The notes under the pieces were generated by a model that ran no database searches, was not told the DNA's origin, and saw nothing but the letters and a program-made list of their open reading frames with translations. A DNA stretch of 64,000 bases from Aristolochia californica. Lineage: Eukaryota; Streptophyta; Magnoliopsida; Piperales; Aristolochiaceae. Position numbers and translations under genes: made by a program. The stretch covers positions 52,974,062-53,038,061 of the forward strand of contig JARWKL010000001.1 in NCBI GenBank assembly GCA_029961685.1. The letters run 5' to 3'. Below are positions 34,712-48,195 of this stretch, piece by piece; positions within the stretch are counted from its first letter, which is position 1; each line of letters starts with the position of its first letter.

Positions 34712-36093
34712 GAGAAATCTGACGGGTATTGGCGATGCATGAGCAATACGATTCCGCATATATTGATATACAAATTGTACTGTCGAAGAGAGCAAAATTC
34801 AATGGAAAACTAAATAGTAAAGAAACAATCAATTGTCTGTAGTCCAAAGAACAAAAGAATGAAAACCGTCTGAAGGCAAACAAGATTATCAAGAAACAAC
34901 TACTATAATCGCAATCAAACATTAACAGCCACAGCTTGCTCGTGAACATGAAATGTCGTGGAGGTCAGACAATCACCAAACTTGGGTCTTTTCAAGAGCT
35001 CCAATGAACAAACCAAAATGAATCTACACACACCTGAATCAGCTTGATCGGGAAAACCATTACAAAAGAAACTTCTCCACAGCCAATGCAACTAAACCAG
35101 TAAACACATAATCTACTTCTTTCCCAAGACCATTCCAAAAGAAATTTCTCCGATGCTCATTAAATCAACCGTTTTTTTTTTTTTTTTTTTCATAACACTC
35201 AAGTCATCTGCTTTAAAAACAAAACTTCAAAAAGCCCCATTACGCCATGAAAAGACATAATAGCTGCAAAGGCACATGAGGAGAACCCCTCAACAAAATT
35301 TGCACCACATACATCCAAAACAGCTAATAGATTCAGCAAGAACTCAAACCCCACCACTTACTCCAAGAGCAATATCTCATTGAAATGTCAAAAGAGACGA
35401 GTTTTCATTTAAACCCCATTCACTGATTGAAACAACAGGCCAACTAATGAAGGAGCACCACTTTAGTCTAAGAGCAATATCTCTTTGAAATGTCAAAAGG
35501 CACGAGTTTCATTTAAGCCCCATTCACTAGTTGAAACAATAGGCCAACTAATTCCTTCACACTTCACACAATTTCTAGGAAACTATTGCCAAATAATTAT
35601 TTTTTTTTTTGAAAAAATATCTACAAATTAAAAAAGAAAAAATGCAGCACCAAACTCAGCTGTCTAAAACTCCTCAAAGTGTTTCATGAAGAATTCTTAT
35701 GGACATCAATGAAAGGCCAAACCGATTAGAGCCAAAAAGATTTGCTAATCCATGCAATTTCAGCAAGCCTGCCTGTTGCATGCTCAGAACAATCAGTTGT
35801 TGTTTGTGATGCATTTGAAAGATAAGAGGAACAACCAGGACAAGAAAAGTCGTTCAGAGAGATATGAGCATCCACTCTTTTGCTTTTGAGCACTTACCTT
35901 CATGAACAACTGAGATTAAGAAATTAACTCCCATTTGAGCTACTACACAAACTAGGAGAAGAGGAAGAGGACATCTTGCCTGATAACTTTTCTTCGAAAA
36001 CCAGCTGCCAAAAAACAGATTTTCTTCCTTGTGCAGTCAAGCACTGAGACAACCAAACCACAAAAAAATTACGACAGTTCTTTGCCTCAATAA
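34712..36093. other. 3' flank of the methyltransferase gene
   Basis: No gene. Probably includes its 3' UTR (up to a few hundred bases below 36094). Holds a 103-bp tandem duplication and poly-T runs at 35173 and 35598. Confidence 0.5.
35354..35552. repeat. tandem duplication, 103-bp unit
   Basis: accactta...aagagcaatatctc through cccattcact-gttgaaaca-aggccaactaa occurs at 35354 and again at 35457 with few differences. Confidence 0.85.
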
Positions 36094-39000
36094 CTAATCC
36101 ACAACAACAACCCCTCTTTTAATATACTGTAAACAGGAGAACGGCAAATCCAAAGCAACTTCAACTAAACTTGCTTTGGATGAGAGACTACTTAAAAGCA
36201 AATCCCTTCTACCATCAGCTGCAGGACAGTTGCTAACAACAAGAGACATGTTGCAAAGCCAAGGAACAGAAACAGTAAAAGCCAGCCCAGATTTCTCCCT
36301 CTTCCCTAACAACACATCCTTGTAAGCCTTGCAAACTTTTGAAACATATTTGCCCACGGGAAGAATATGACGCAGTGTAGGGACTACACACTCTGTCTCA
36401 GTTAGAACATCAGAATCTGCATGTAGATTAACAACAACAGTCCCATGCTCTGGATGAAGACAGTTTTTCAGGGATTCAAGAAATGTGTTATGTGGATCCC
36501 AGAGCTTCCAGGGGAAAATGTCACCTCCATCATATGCATCTACAAACACCAAATCATAGATATTCTTGTTGTCGATAATGAAATGCTCAGCATCTGCTTC
36601 GTGCAAAAAGAGACGCTCATTGATACCATCCCAAAGCCTCTTATCAGCTATGTCAGGTAGAGCAGGGTCATGTGATCCCTTCAGAGCAGTAGCAGGAAAA
36701 CCCATTGCTTGAACTGAGGCTGAGATGACAACAGGATCAATTTCTACAATATGGACAGTCGAACCTGATAATAAATAAAACTTTCAGCTCAGAAGTTTGG
36801 CCCATGGATGTTTATTGTATCTCTTTTAACATTTGAAAGGCACAATATTGACCAGAAACAAATAAAAAATAAAAAAAGTTCTATGAGCACTTATAAGTCT
36901 TTTGACAGAAGGGACAACAATGTGCAAATTAACACTATTGGTTCCTGACAGGTTCAAGTTCTTGAACGATTACATAATAAAATCAGAAGCATTTGCATGT
37001 ATGGGATACACTAAGGAAACCTTTCAATTAACACTCCTGCTCAGTAGCATTTCCCTTGTTCACAGATCAGATCCATTCAATCTCTAATTTGTTCTGTTGA
37101 TTTAATTGTCAGGCAGATCTTCCTTGAGGTTCTTTTATTTCTACAACAAATTATCTTGTCACCTTTAAACATTTTCAAATGAAAACATACTAATCCACCA
37201 GTAGACACCATTAAAGTCACCATTAAAGTCTGAAATATTTTAGATGCCATCTTCATCATATTGCCAAAATGTTGCAATTCAACATATGATGCTTAAATAG
37301 ATGACAGTCTCCTCAATCTTTCCGAATCTTGATTATTCATGCACATTACACCCCTTTCCCTTAGTTAGACTTGAAAACAAGACCTCACAACAGAAACGCT
37401 CCCCAAGGGCCTAATCCACCAGTCTCCTAAATTTTGGAATCTTCCTTAACCAATAGTCAACAACTTTTGATACATGGTGGAAAAAAAACATATAAAGGTC
37501 TCCCATAGGTGTGCAAAGAATCAAGAGCAGTGGTATCCTGCATGCCGTACCACAAACACTTAGAATGGGTATATCCAGACCACCAACTTTATCTACATGA
37601 GATTCTGCATAAGGAAGTTGGTTCTTAGGAAGTGATGAACTCAGACACCATTATTCCATTAGACAATTAAGGACCTCATTTAAAGGTAGTACATCTGGAT
37701 GACATTCCAAAAGGATCCCCATAAAGCTTATGTGACCTACCAACACACCTGCAACATCCCATCATAATACAAAAATAACTTTCAGACATGGATGTGGTTC
37801 TTTAGCATGAGAAGTAAGAAAATCAATACCCTAGAATCAGGTCTGCTGGAATTAGATAAATAATTGTGTTTTTTTAATGTTGATTACACACATAAACAAT
37901 ACCCAATACCCAATACCCAGTGGAACCTAAGGCTAAGACCTTATACCATGACAAATCTACAACACCCCATTCCTCTGACTTCTTTCTTTATCAACATGAT
38001 AATCCATCACATTGCAAAACTCGTAATCTATCTGGCAACTAAAAATATGAAAGCAAAATAGAAAAGCAATAATTGAGAAGAAAAGAAGATGCACATATCA
38101 CACACCTAAGATTTTACTGGCTAAAAATAAAGGTAGGCTTCCACCACCATGACCAATGCATAATATATGCACAGGTTTCCTCCCTTTAGTAGCACTTAAA
38201 AGGTCAAACCTCAATGCCAATGTTGCCAGTCCAGCCGAAATCATACTTTTAAGATCTGCAGGGCATACAACAGCCTACAACAATCAATAGAATAGTTTTT
38301 CTTCGAAATAGAGCAGCAGAATGCTTGAACAATATAACAATGAAAATAATTAGCACAATCTACAAGGCAGAAACAAATGAATCCACTAGGAAAAAGAAAA
38401 TAATGGTTAAAGAAAAAATTACATGGTTAAACAAAGAATAGTTTATAATGATCAGCAACTTTTTTTTTGACAAAGATAAGCAAAAAAGTCAATCATGCAA
38501 GAATTAGAAGAATTAGCAAGATCTACATGATGGGCAAACATGAAGTCACGATCTTCAAAAATAAAATAAAAAAGAAGGTTGGTAAATAAATTACATGGTA
38601 CAGCCAAACAGTGTGGCTGCTGCATCAAGAAGAAAGAGCCAGGATCCGATTTTTTACAAACAGCCATGACTTTAGCTGTACTTTGCCGAGTGATATCATT
38701 GAAACGAAGAACACGCCATTGGTAGCCAAGTATCTTAAATCCTGCATTTTCACGTTCTGGATGCACCTTGGCATACTTTTGCTGTAGCCATTCCTCCACT
38801 GCTGGCCACTGGCTTGGAGCCTATAGATAGATAAACAGATCTAAAATTACACTTTTCCAGGTATAAGATGCAGAGTAACATTTGGATGTCATGGTAACTT
38901 AAGGAAACAGTGAGATGCACGTTTCAAATATTGATCATATTCAATAGGTCAAACTTTCTTTAGTAACAAGGTTACTGAGGCCGCATTACTCCTTCAAGGC

Positions 39001-39527
39001 CAGTAGGAAAGTGTGACAAGAATTGCCACCCCTCTTCTAGAAAGCCATTTGATTATTTTTTCTACGCCTTCTAATACGTGGAACGCCAATTACGTCTGGC
39101 TAATTTCCTTCACTGGAAGACCAGGAATAAAAGCATCTAGTCTAATAGCTTCCCATATATTTAATAAAGAACGGACTGAAGCTCCACAAATCAACTCTAA
39201 CAACCAGTTCTAAACGGGATCACAACTACGGCTGTTCAATAAACAGTAACGCATCGGAAAACTTCCATCAAAATTCAAAACACACGTAAAAAAAAAAAAA
39301 AAATTCACCAAGGGTGTGAGTCTAACCGGTCTCGAAGAAGGATAGGCTAACACGGAAACAACACCATTTCCTTTATCTGAATTCGACAGGAAAACGGTAT
39401 TTCCGTCAGATTCCGTTCCCCACCATTCCGAAGAGTATACCCAATCTCCTTCGTCCTCGGGATAGCTAACTACAGACGAAAACCATCTAAATGGTCGTCT
39501 TGATATCAATTTCACTCTGCTCAACAT
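36094..39527 (-). CDS. SAM-dependent methyltransferase-like protein (spermidine-synthase fold, METTL13-like), four exons
   Basis: Exons on the minus strand: 39527-39327, 38820-38595, 38255-38106 and 36764-36094. GT-AG sites and phases agree and give 415 aa. Seen: N-terminus MLSRVKLISRRPFRWFSS, basic and Ser-rich as in a mitochondrial or plastid presequence; nucleotide-binding motif I VHILCIGHGGGSLPLFL (about 171-187); acidic loop HIVEIDP (197-203); motif LVFVDAYDGGDIFP (about 264-277), as in spermidine synthase and METTL13 C-terminal domains. A weak earlier acceptor at 38274 would extend exon 3, but its reading frame and family text (HCLAVPYLKSM) favour 38255. The family transfers methyl groups from SAM in some members, but substrate and activity of plant members are not established by this sequence. 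Intron 3 is 1.3 kb. Translation start is the first ATG of the presequence. Exon calls are mine, without transcript support. Confidence 0.85.
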
Positions 39528-40063
39528 TCAGAATCCAATCAAGAGATCAAACAATTTCCTTTACCCAAGATATCACAAATACGCGCTCATCGCTGGTTCC
39601 GGCTGGTGGTCTACGTTTCTCTGCCGGCTGCTGGTGATGTTCGAATCTTTCATTTCCATTTCCCGCTAAAACCCACTAAACGGTCAAACCCTAAACACTG
39701 CATTATGTTTCGTCATAGACTCGCAATGACGCCAAACGGTAAAGAAAGGAGGAGCCCTGGAATTGCTCCTTATTCCACAGTCAGTGTATTTAATTTTATA
39801 AAGTATTTTTTAGATATTTAATTTTTTTACTAACAATGAATTTTCTAACAATTTCAATTATATAAATAATAATAAATTTTCTAATATTTCAAAAGATATA
39901 CTAATACACTAAATATTAACATAATAACTATAATAATTACTACTCTTAATATATAATAAATCAAAATTAAGTCCAATATATTTTATTTATCTAAATAAAT
40001 AATTTTCAATTATTTATATTTATATCGTTCTAAAATTAAATATCCTCAACTCATGTTCCTGCC
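39528..40063. other. promoter side of methyltransferase gene, then AT-rich DNA
   Basis: 39528-39780 is of gene-like composition, probably 5' UTR and promoter. 39790-40030 is very AT-rich. The start of the Copia-D LTR must lie in or near this stretch but was not located. Confidence 0.5.
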
Positions 40064-42700
40064 TTCTCCTTTTCATCTTCTCTTCTCTTCTTCCTTCTTT
40101 CTTTTTCTTTCTTCTTCTTCTTCTCAAACCAAGTTATTCATGGATTAACCCTAGAATTCAACATGGTATCAGAACTGGAATTCTATGGTTTAAAGTAGAG
40201 TTTATCAAGTTATGAAAACTTAATTAAGCCTTCAAGCAACAAAGGGTTCCACTAGCTCCGAAGAGGAGCAAAAGCATAAAGTCAATTCAGCAAGTTCATT
40301 CCTTAACCAAATAAGTTTCACCTTGTGTTTCACATTATGAGGGATTCAATTCAAGTTTTTTATAGTCACAAAATTGTTTTTATGCAAGCCTAATTATACC
40401 CCTCAAAATTCCTTTTTTTTTCTTCATATTGATTGGTTGAAATCAGCTTTGTTGTCATGTGCATGACTTTCCTTCATTCCTTGTTTTCTTCAATTTAATT
40501 TTTATGCCAAAAATTTCCCCTTAGGAATTCAAAAAGTCCTCTTCAACCTCTCATTAAGTTTTGGCTTATTGAAGGAGTGGCCACTCAATTAAGTTATTAA
40601 AATTCTAAGTTAGAGTTTGAAGAATAGTTTTGGAAAGTAATCACTAGTTCTAGTTTGTTTTTTTATTGTTTTTTTACCAACACCTAGTTCGTTCCTTTTT
40701 TTCTTTTTTAATCACCATTGGTTATTGAATGAATAGAATTTTGGTTTAGAATTTCAAATAGCAAAAGAAAAATTCAAAAAAAAAAAAAAAATCATTCATC
40801 AATTGTCTTGTGTTTATACACCTCAACATAATGGTGATTCCAAAAGAAAGCATCACCATCTTGTAGAAGTTACTCGAACTATGATGCTATCTATGAATGT
40901 TCCCTAGTTTTATTGTCCTTATGCAGTCCTCATTATTTTTTTTATTAACCATATGCCCTCTAGTGTGCTCAAAGGTGTCACCCCCTTCTCCAAATTGTTT
41001 CTTGAATTTGTTGTCTTCCCATTGGTAGCTAAGGTATTTTGGTGCACATCTTTTGTTCATAACTTGGAGCCTCCCCAGGGTAAATTCCTTCCACGGGCTG
41101 TTAAGTACATTTTCTTGGGGTTTTCCAAAGAAAAAAAAAAACAAAGTTATTCGAGTTACTCTCGGAACTTGAAGAAAACATGTATCTCAATTGATGTTTC
41201 CTTTTTTTAGCATCGACCCTATTTTTCTACTGGCTCTCCTTTCGATTTCTCATCATCTACAGAGATGCAAAGCCACTTATTCCGATGGATTATGATTTTA
41301 AGACCATGGACTAGCCTTCTAAAGATCCTCTCTCTACACCCGTTGATCAGTCTCCTATGGAGTCTTCTGATGATCCCGAGGTATGTTCTCCTCCATCTCT
41401 AGTAGTTGATGGACCACCTTGTGATACTAGCCCATTGCTCTTCGCAAAGAGCCTCGTTCCACTATTGCTAAACCTCAATCCACTTCACACCTTATCACTC
41501 ATTATGTTTCCACTCAGTGTTTGTCTCTGAGTTGTGTCTCTTATTTGTCTACAATGTCTTCTTCCACTATTCCTACTTGCTATGAGGAAGCTTTCACTGA
41601 TCTAAGGTGAAAATCTGTCATGGATGAAGAGATTCAAGCTATGTACCACAATTCCACTTGGCATTTGGCTACTCTTCCGTTAGGGGAAAAGGTAGTCAGG
41701 TGCAAATGGGTCTTCTCCCTAAAGTATGATCCAAATGGTTATGTCACTAAATACAAGTCTCGATTGATTGCTAAAGGTTATACTCAGTCTTATGGTATTA
41801 ATTATGATAAAACCTTTTCTCTTATTGCCACGATGAATTCAGTCAGAGTTCTTATTTCTCTAGCAGCCAATTTTAAATGAGAGTTACATCAGTTAAATGT
41901 TAAAAATGCTTTCTTGAATGGTATACTCTCTACTGAAGTCTACTTGTGCCAACCACCTAGTTATGTGGTTGAAGGGGTGAAAGTATGTCAATTGAATAAA
42001 GCAATATATGGGTCGAAATAGTCTCCACAAGTTTGGGTTGATACATTTACCATTGTGGTTACAAAACTTGGGTTCAAGAGCTATGGAAGTGATCACTCAA
42101 TGCTTACTAGAAATTCCACTAAGGGCAACATTCTTATGGGGATATTTGTGGATGACATTATTATTACGGGCAGTGACTTTAGTGGCATTCAACAGGTAAA
42201 GTAGAACCTTAATAAGGAGTTCCAAACCAACCACTTCACGCTTCTCAAATACTTCCTTGGGATTGAAGTTCTTCAGTCCAGACATGGTATAATCTTATCA
42301 CAAATGAAATACAAACTTGATCTGTTGAAGGAGACCAGGATGCTTGGATGCAAGCCTGAAGACACACTATGGAACCTAATATTAAGTTATATGCAAGAAT
42401 TAGTAGTGATGTTGATGTTGGTTTCAACGGTTAGTTTGGAAGGTGGTCTATCTCACAGTCACAAGACAAAATAAATCTTATTTGGTCAGTGTTATCAGTC
42501 AATATATGCATAAACCACAATTAATCACATTGGGAAGCGTTGGAAAGAATCTTTCAGTATCTCAAGAGATGTCAATGTCAAGAACTACTATATAAATGTC
42601 ATGGTCATACAAAAATTGAAGGCTTTGCTTATGCTAATTGAGTTGGGTCCCTTGATAATAGAAAACCCACCTCTCATTCACGATAGTGGAAGTTCTCTTT
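40064..42700 (+). mobile_element. Copia-D: gutted Ty1-copia element
   Basis: A pyrimidine-rich LTR end (...gaattcaaca at 40163) is followed by a good primer site tggtatcagaac (40164-40175). Gag and protease are missing. Integrase C-terminal text occurs at 40940-41210 (LVAKVFWCTSFVHNLEPP, KYIFLGFSKEKKK); RT starts at MDEEIQAMYHNSTWHLATL (41620) with KWVFSLKYDPNGYVTKYKSRLIAKGYTQ. The catalytic box FVDD is intact at 42145-42156. KYFLGIEVLQSRHGIILSQMKYKLDLL follows, then degraded RNase H to about 42700. Several stops; no 3' LTR recognised. Confidence 0.85.
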
Positions 42701-43313
42701 TATGCTTTATTTGGAGTTTAAAGTCATACCATGACAGTGGAAGTTTTTCAATGAGAATTGATGCTTGAATTATGTCATATATTGGAATACTATGGGTGAT
42801 GGTTTAACAATAGTGTTTTGAATCTCATGTGCTTGATCAATCATCGATTTTCCATCTACCATCATGTAGGTAAAATACTTTCTTATAAAAAGCTTCTATT
42901 TTGACTCAGTTTCTTGCCCATACTATTTTTATAGTTTTCCATAATCCTTTCATAGTTTTAGCTTAAGAAGATATGTAATATAAATTGTTACTAAGAGCAG
43001 TAAGGATCAGCCCATGACACAAATAATCGTCCTTTTCATATTTGTGTTGAGTACATGATCTCTCTGGCTCATGGTCTTTGGAGTAACTTTTAGGATGTTT
43101 ATTCACTATCATATAAAACAACACTAAATTTGATAAGTGATAACTCTTTCTCTTCTGCCATCTAGCAAAATTCTTTTCATCTAAAGGTTCATGTTTTTGT
43201 GTTCAGTGAGTTTTCAAATTTCTCTATTCTAATATTCTAGAAGTCGAATGTTTTCAAAATTGTTAGAAATTAATAGTTACATAATTCAAATAACACAAAA
43301 ATATAATGATGGT

Positions 43314-45390
43314 TGTTAAAAGACATCCACATGTGTCAAGGTAGCATAACTAGTAAATAATGAAAACTTCCATAGAGATGGCATAAAATTGTAATTATAT
43401 AACCTGATGTATGTCCTCTTATATATTTGTCTTTGAAGCATGCAACCTTAAGGGCATTGTAGTCATTGTAAACACCTTTTAATAACTATAAATACAGAGT
43501 GGGCAAAGATTTAACATGGAAAAGGAGAAGAATACAAAAAATAAAAGGAAATAAGGAATAGTTTTTTGTTTTTTCCCTTTAGTCTTATTCTTTCTCAATC
43601 CTTATTTTAATTGGATTTCTCATTCTTGTAACCTAAGTTTCATATAAAAAATCATATACCTTAGAAAATATCTTCGAGTCTAGTTTCCAACTTAAAAAAA
43701 AAATTAATCAGATTTTTCTACAAAGCGAAATCAACGTATGAAGCATCAAAGGTCAAGCAACAGAAAAGTTTTGAGTAATAGTAGAAAACCTCAACTTTCT
43801 GAAATATCTATACTAACATGACTGGGAATTTATATAGAGAATTATATCGCAAAAGAAAGCTATGTGAGTCTACTTTATATACCAATATACATTTTCTCAA
43901 TCTAATCTTTCTAGAGAGAGATATCCACATTGAAAGAATCAAAGGTCGTGTTGGTAGCTTCTTGCATGTGAAAATCCGAATTTAAGTCGCTAATCTTGGT
44001 TAAGTTTCCTATTTGTTTCCAAACTTTATGCAAAATTTTACCAACTTGAGTATCTTTTCTTACTTAATTTTTTTTATTTCATATTACTATTGGTTCCTTC
44101 AGAGAAGTCTTTTCCTATGTGAGTTTAGTTTCCTTTTTGACAAAGTCTAAAAATTTTAAATTAGAAAGTCAAGTTTCCTCATTCTAAATTACATATATTA
44201 GTTTCCTAAACCGCCCTTATTCCAGAATTTCTCTATTAAATATTTTCTTTCCAAATTAGTCAAGTTGTGTTAAAAATTAATTGTATTATATGAGAAGTAT
44301 ACCTTTAGGAAGTTTTCCATTATTATGTTACTTCTCAAATTTTTCTTATTGGAGTTTTTTAAGTTTCCTTAATCATCATGTTCATAAAAAAATTATTTTC
44401 CCCCTCCTTAGTCAAACATGGAAACTTTTTATCCATCTATTGATCTAAAAGTGCCTCGTTCTTACTTGGAAGTATAAAGAGTTACATTGTGCGCCTCCTT
44501 CTGTTTGAAGTATGAGAGTTGTTATTTTTTTATTCACACCCTTAATTCCTCAAAGTACTTTCTTCAATTTGTGTTTATTAAAATCACTTCACCGCAATGG
44601 GTACAGACATACTACCTAAAAGTATAGGATTGTGCCCAACATCCAACTTGAGTCAAGTCTTTTTATACTTCACCCAAGAGGTTTTTTTTGTTTGACCTAC
44701 CCTTGTAGTCTCTTTGTTGTACCCTAAAGTTGGGTCATTTTTCTACCTTTGAAATTGAGTGGAGTGTGTTTTAGACTACAACTATTTTGACCAGTGTATG
44801 GAGCTTTGCTGTACAACTAGGAGTTATTTTTTCTCTCACCATTATTTTGAGCAAGTTGGTTTCTTGGTAAAGAACCAAGAGATCCCCAATTTGAGAGGGA
44901 GAAGTAGAAGAAGAAGTTCAACAACGAGGTTATCAATAATGAAGAGGTGAACAAGAACAAAATGAATTAAAGAAAGGTAATCAAAATTTCTTTTTCAATC
45001 CACACAAGATTAGAATTTATTTTCAAGCACACAAGTTTCTTGACCAACATTATTTGCAAAGTTAAGTTACAAACACCAACTTGATGGGGAGTTTTAAGAG
45101 ACCCACGTATGTAGGCCGTAATTATGCAAGCTAGCATATGGCCTATATCTTTTTTCTTTTGAAGCATGTAGCCTTGAGGGCATTGTAGTCATTATAAAAA
45201 TGATTTCACAACTATAAATATAGCCTCAAGTCATGAAGTAAAATATTTAAGTTTCTTCCTCTTAGCTCAAATTTGTCCTTATACCTATCTCTCTTTTCCT
45301 CTTCTTTCCCTCCCTTGGTTTATTCTCTCCTTTCTCCCAAGAGCTAGAGTTCCTCTCTTTTCTCCTTCCCTTAAATAGGTATGAGGCATC
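43314..45390 (+). mobile_element. LARD-2 copy 2 (in left duplication)
   Basis: First LTR from 43314 (tgttaaaagacatcc), largely deleted after ataaatacagag; second LTR from about 45092 (ttttaagagacc). A purine tract (ttgatggggag) precedes the second LTR. The interior 43505-45080 lacks gag-pol but contains the purine stretch gagagggagaagtagaagaag (about 44895) and is collinear with copies 1 and 3. Confidence 0.7.
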
Positions 45391-46512
45391 TATATATTGT
45401 CTTTGAAAGAGATTCACCTCCTACAATGCATGGGATGTCAGTGATCTTACCCCAAGGTACAACAACCCTTATGTCCTCTAAGACGTCCATAGTACTAAGA
45501 TTGGCTCAGGAACTTAGGAGGACTTCTTCTTATTACTCGAACCGATGAAATGGAGGTATTTTCCTCATTTTCTATCAAGAACTGGAGAACACCTTTGAAC
45601 TTTGTCAAGAACACTTTTTTCTCTCTTCCAAAGCATAATGATTTTTCTTTTGTGTCTCTTTCTAACGTTCTATAGCTCTATTTATAGAGCTTTCTACCTA
45701 CTAAAAAAATCCTCCCTTTGAGAACTGATCTGACCGTCTAGATCTTTAACTGCTCAATCTAACTGTTTAGATCAATAATGTCTCATCTGATTGTTCAGAT
45801 TTATAACTGCACGATCTAACAGTTCAAAATTGTAACCATATGATCTAACGGTTGAAATCTGTAATTGTACAAATTGATGGTTCAAATTTTTCAACCAATG
45901 GTTCGGATTTGTAAGTGTTTTCATCAAATGGTTATAATCCTCATTCATCCCAACAGTCGAATACTTCTGATCATTTCGTAAAAGATTGTTATTTCCTAGC
46001 CGCACACATGTCATAGATGTGACGTATGGGACCTACAAACACATGTGTGTGCATGTGTACATGCCCGATCACTGGTGAGACTACACACATGTGCACATAT
46101 GGGGGCCTTGGACGCACTCGTGCTTGTGTATGTCTCACACACACGATAAAGAATGAAGGAGGTGATGAGGCTTATAAACCTCTTGAGACCCATTGCTCCG
46201 AGCAATTGGGACTAAGAGAATGGAGAGGATAATGCATGCTCATGCCTTTTCAAATTAAAAAAAAAAAAAAATTACATTGCTTACATGGAAAAGAATCGAA
46301 AGAAGACTTTTACTTAAAATTGCTACACTCGTAATAACTGATCCCAATACAAATTTATTCTGAGAAGTTTCACATACCACTGATATAAAAAATGACCCCA
46401 TAACTGTCCTGGACACTTGTGCAATCACATGGAGGAAGAGGTACCCATGCACTTGCTATAATACAAGAGAGAGAAATGTGAAAGAAACCAGCGCTACCCC
46501 TCCCTAATCCAC
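45391..46512. other. duplicated non-coding stretch before the HMA exon (left copy)
   Basis: Contains the block around 45420-45640 also found at 61990-62230, which is open on the minus strand in the right copy but unrecognised; the minisatellite at 45725-45925; and a TG/CA-rich patch at 46005-46140. No gene supported. Confidence 0.45.
45725..45925. repeat. minisatellite with about 24-bp unit (left copy)
   Basis: Repeated tctaac-gttcagatc-gtaattg-type units, imperfect, about eight copies. The same array is at 62315-62500. Confidence 0.75.
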
Positions 46513-46826
46513 TCACATGATTGTACATGAGCTTGGGTTCTGGTCACAGACCGTCTCACAAACGATGAAGTGGATAAGGAGGTTAGATGGGTATGCAATT
46601 GGTGCGCAGATGCATTGCCATTGATTAATGTCCGAGCAACATCCAGGAATGATTGGGGCTGGTTCTTTGGGCTTGTTATCCTTTGGCTTCACTTCTTCAA
46701 CACTGAGAAGGGTCGTGTATCCCACCTTCTTCCTCAGCAGTTTCACCAAGTATACTGCGTCTACGCTGTCGCCAACTACAACCACCTCATCTCTATCATC
46801 CCCTTCGACTGCCACTGAATTGACCC
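46513..46826 (-). CDS. HMA-domain protein with CaaX box, last exon only (left copy)
   Basis: Heavy-metal-associated isoprenylated-type plant protein: an HMA domain binds metal or partners, and a C-terminal CaaX cysteine is prenylated for membrane attachment. Seen: acceptor AG at 46827-46828 followed by GVNSVAVEGDDRDEVVVV and DAVYLVKLLRKKVGYTTLLSV, i.e. the second half of an HMA fold; a linker with KPKDNKPKEP; a Cys-rich tail; and a terminal CTIM-stop (CaaX). The upstream exon that should carry the first strand and any CxxC metal site was not found between here and 47145; Copia-E lies beyond. Compared with the right copy, the tail between QWQCIC and CETVCDQNP reads differently (APIAYPSNLLIHFIV), explained by two compensating small indels. 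Could be a functional allele or a pseudogene; RNA evidence would decide. Confidence 0.7.
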
Positions 46827-47145
46827 CTGCACAAAATGATAAGCAAAATGAAATCCAATATTTAACATCCTACTGCAGAAATCTTGTCTGGTATGAGAAA
46901 CGGAATGATTGCCTCGATTATTTAAGTGTGACTATGGATTTGTAAGTCTATTCACATGACTTTTCTCCAGGGTCTCCTAACCAAAAGGACATGAACACGT
47001 CCTTATGGCAGACTTTTCCCCAGGTTCTCCCACTGATGGATCGCTGAAAACGTCTCATTTGACTTGGAAGTAAAAATGAAGGTTCCATACCATGGTGGAG
47101 AAGATTATAGAAATTCACGAAAGGAGAGGAGATGAAACAAAGGAG
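46827..47145. other. intron or upstream region of left HMA exon
   Basis: Collinear with 63314-63676. No HMA N-terminal exon recognised. The flank ends at the Copia-E target site. Confidence 0.5.
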
Positions 47146-47471
47146 TGTAGGAATACTTTAACTAGAATTTTGAAACCATATATATGAAATTCAAACCAAA
47201 ATCGTACCTCCTGACATGGAGTCAACTTCCGACGAACAGAACTTCTCGGCTATCATCTCTGGCAAATAAAACGTCTCGTCTATCACAAAGGCTCGTCGAT
47301 AGCAATGGTCAGACATGCCTCTGCTAGACCAGACCCCATTTTATAGGCTCCTTTCTATCAAAGGAGACCACCAAACGACGGAAAACTGAAGGTCGTAATC
47401 GGCGACCACCATTAGTGGAAAACCGTTCGACGGATGGGTCACCTAAGTGACGGATCGTGAACCGTCTTACT
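47146..47471 (-). repeat. Copia-E 3' LTR
   Basis: Matches 52296-52644 but lacks about 23 bp (the ccatctaggtgacggtttc repeat near its end). The outer end joins aggag. Confidence 0.9.
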
Positions 47472-48195
47472 TTCTCCCACTTGACCCATACGTCTAAGTA
47501 ATATGTATTATTCATACATCTTCATGAATGTTTTCCATAGATATAATATATTTATACTCAAATAAAGAAGATTAAAGTATATGAATCGTGGCGGTAAGTC
47601 CTTTAGTGCAAGTATTACCTTCCATGTATTACAATGCAACTATCTCCTTTGAAAGAGAACCTTATGTGGCACATTTCTGTATGAATGAACTTTCATAATG
47701 CTTATTTGGGATCATCCTATATTGTCATTCTCAAAACTTAATGTATACAACCAAATAAGAGAAGACACAAATGAACTTAATGGAGTTTTTCAGTGACAAA
47801 ATTGTGATACAAGCATAAAGGAAATCTCAATTACAAATAATTACTTAATAGAACTGAGTCACATATGTTCAACATATCTCTTATAAACAGCAGGTGGTAG
47901 ACCTTTTGTGAACGGATCAGTGATCATTAATCTGGTACTGATGTGTTCCACAACCACCTTGTTTGCTTTGACATGTTCTCGAATAGATAAAACTTCATGT
48001 CAATATGTTTACTATGACTTCCGCTCTTATTGTTCTTGGCCAAAAACACTGCTGCGGAATTGTCTCAATAAATCCTTAATGGCTTAGAAATGGTGTCAAC
48101 AACTTTAAGCCCTGAAATAAAACTCCTCAACCATATAGCTTGTGATGACGCTTCAAAACATGCTACAAACTTTGCTTCTGTGGTAGAAGTAGCAA

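Larger units (their letters stand above)
42800..47145. repeat. segmental duplication, left copy
   Basis: Collinear and same orientation as 59175-63680. Shared order: gttttgaatctcat start, LARD-2 element, acaatgcatgggatgtc block (45420), minisatellite, TG/CA-rich block, HMA/CaaX exon, and the ccaccatgg-containing block (rc) at 47090. Continues after Copia-E at 52645-52745. A deletion of about 190 bp in the first LTR (near 43500) distinguishes it from the right copy. Confidence 0.9.

Noticed and set aside
38256..38274. Alternative acceptor extending methyltransferase exon 3 by 19 bases
   Set aside because: Shifts the frame relative to the preceding donor; the acceptor at 38255 keeps frame and gives family-like text.
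39013..39213. 66-residue frame in intron 1 of the methyltransferase gene, considered as plastid-derived DNA
   Set aside because: No organellar gene could be recognised with confidence.
45725..45925. Short regular repeats as a possible CRISPR-like array
   Set aside because: No constant spacers; units are imperfect and contiguous, in a plant nuclear context.
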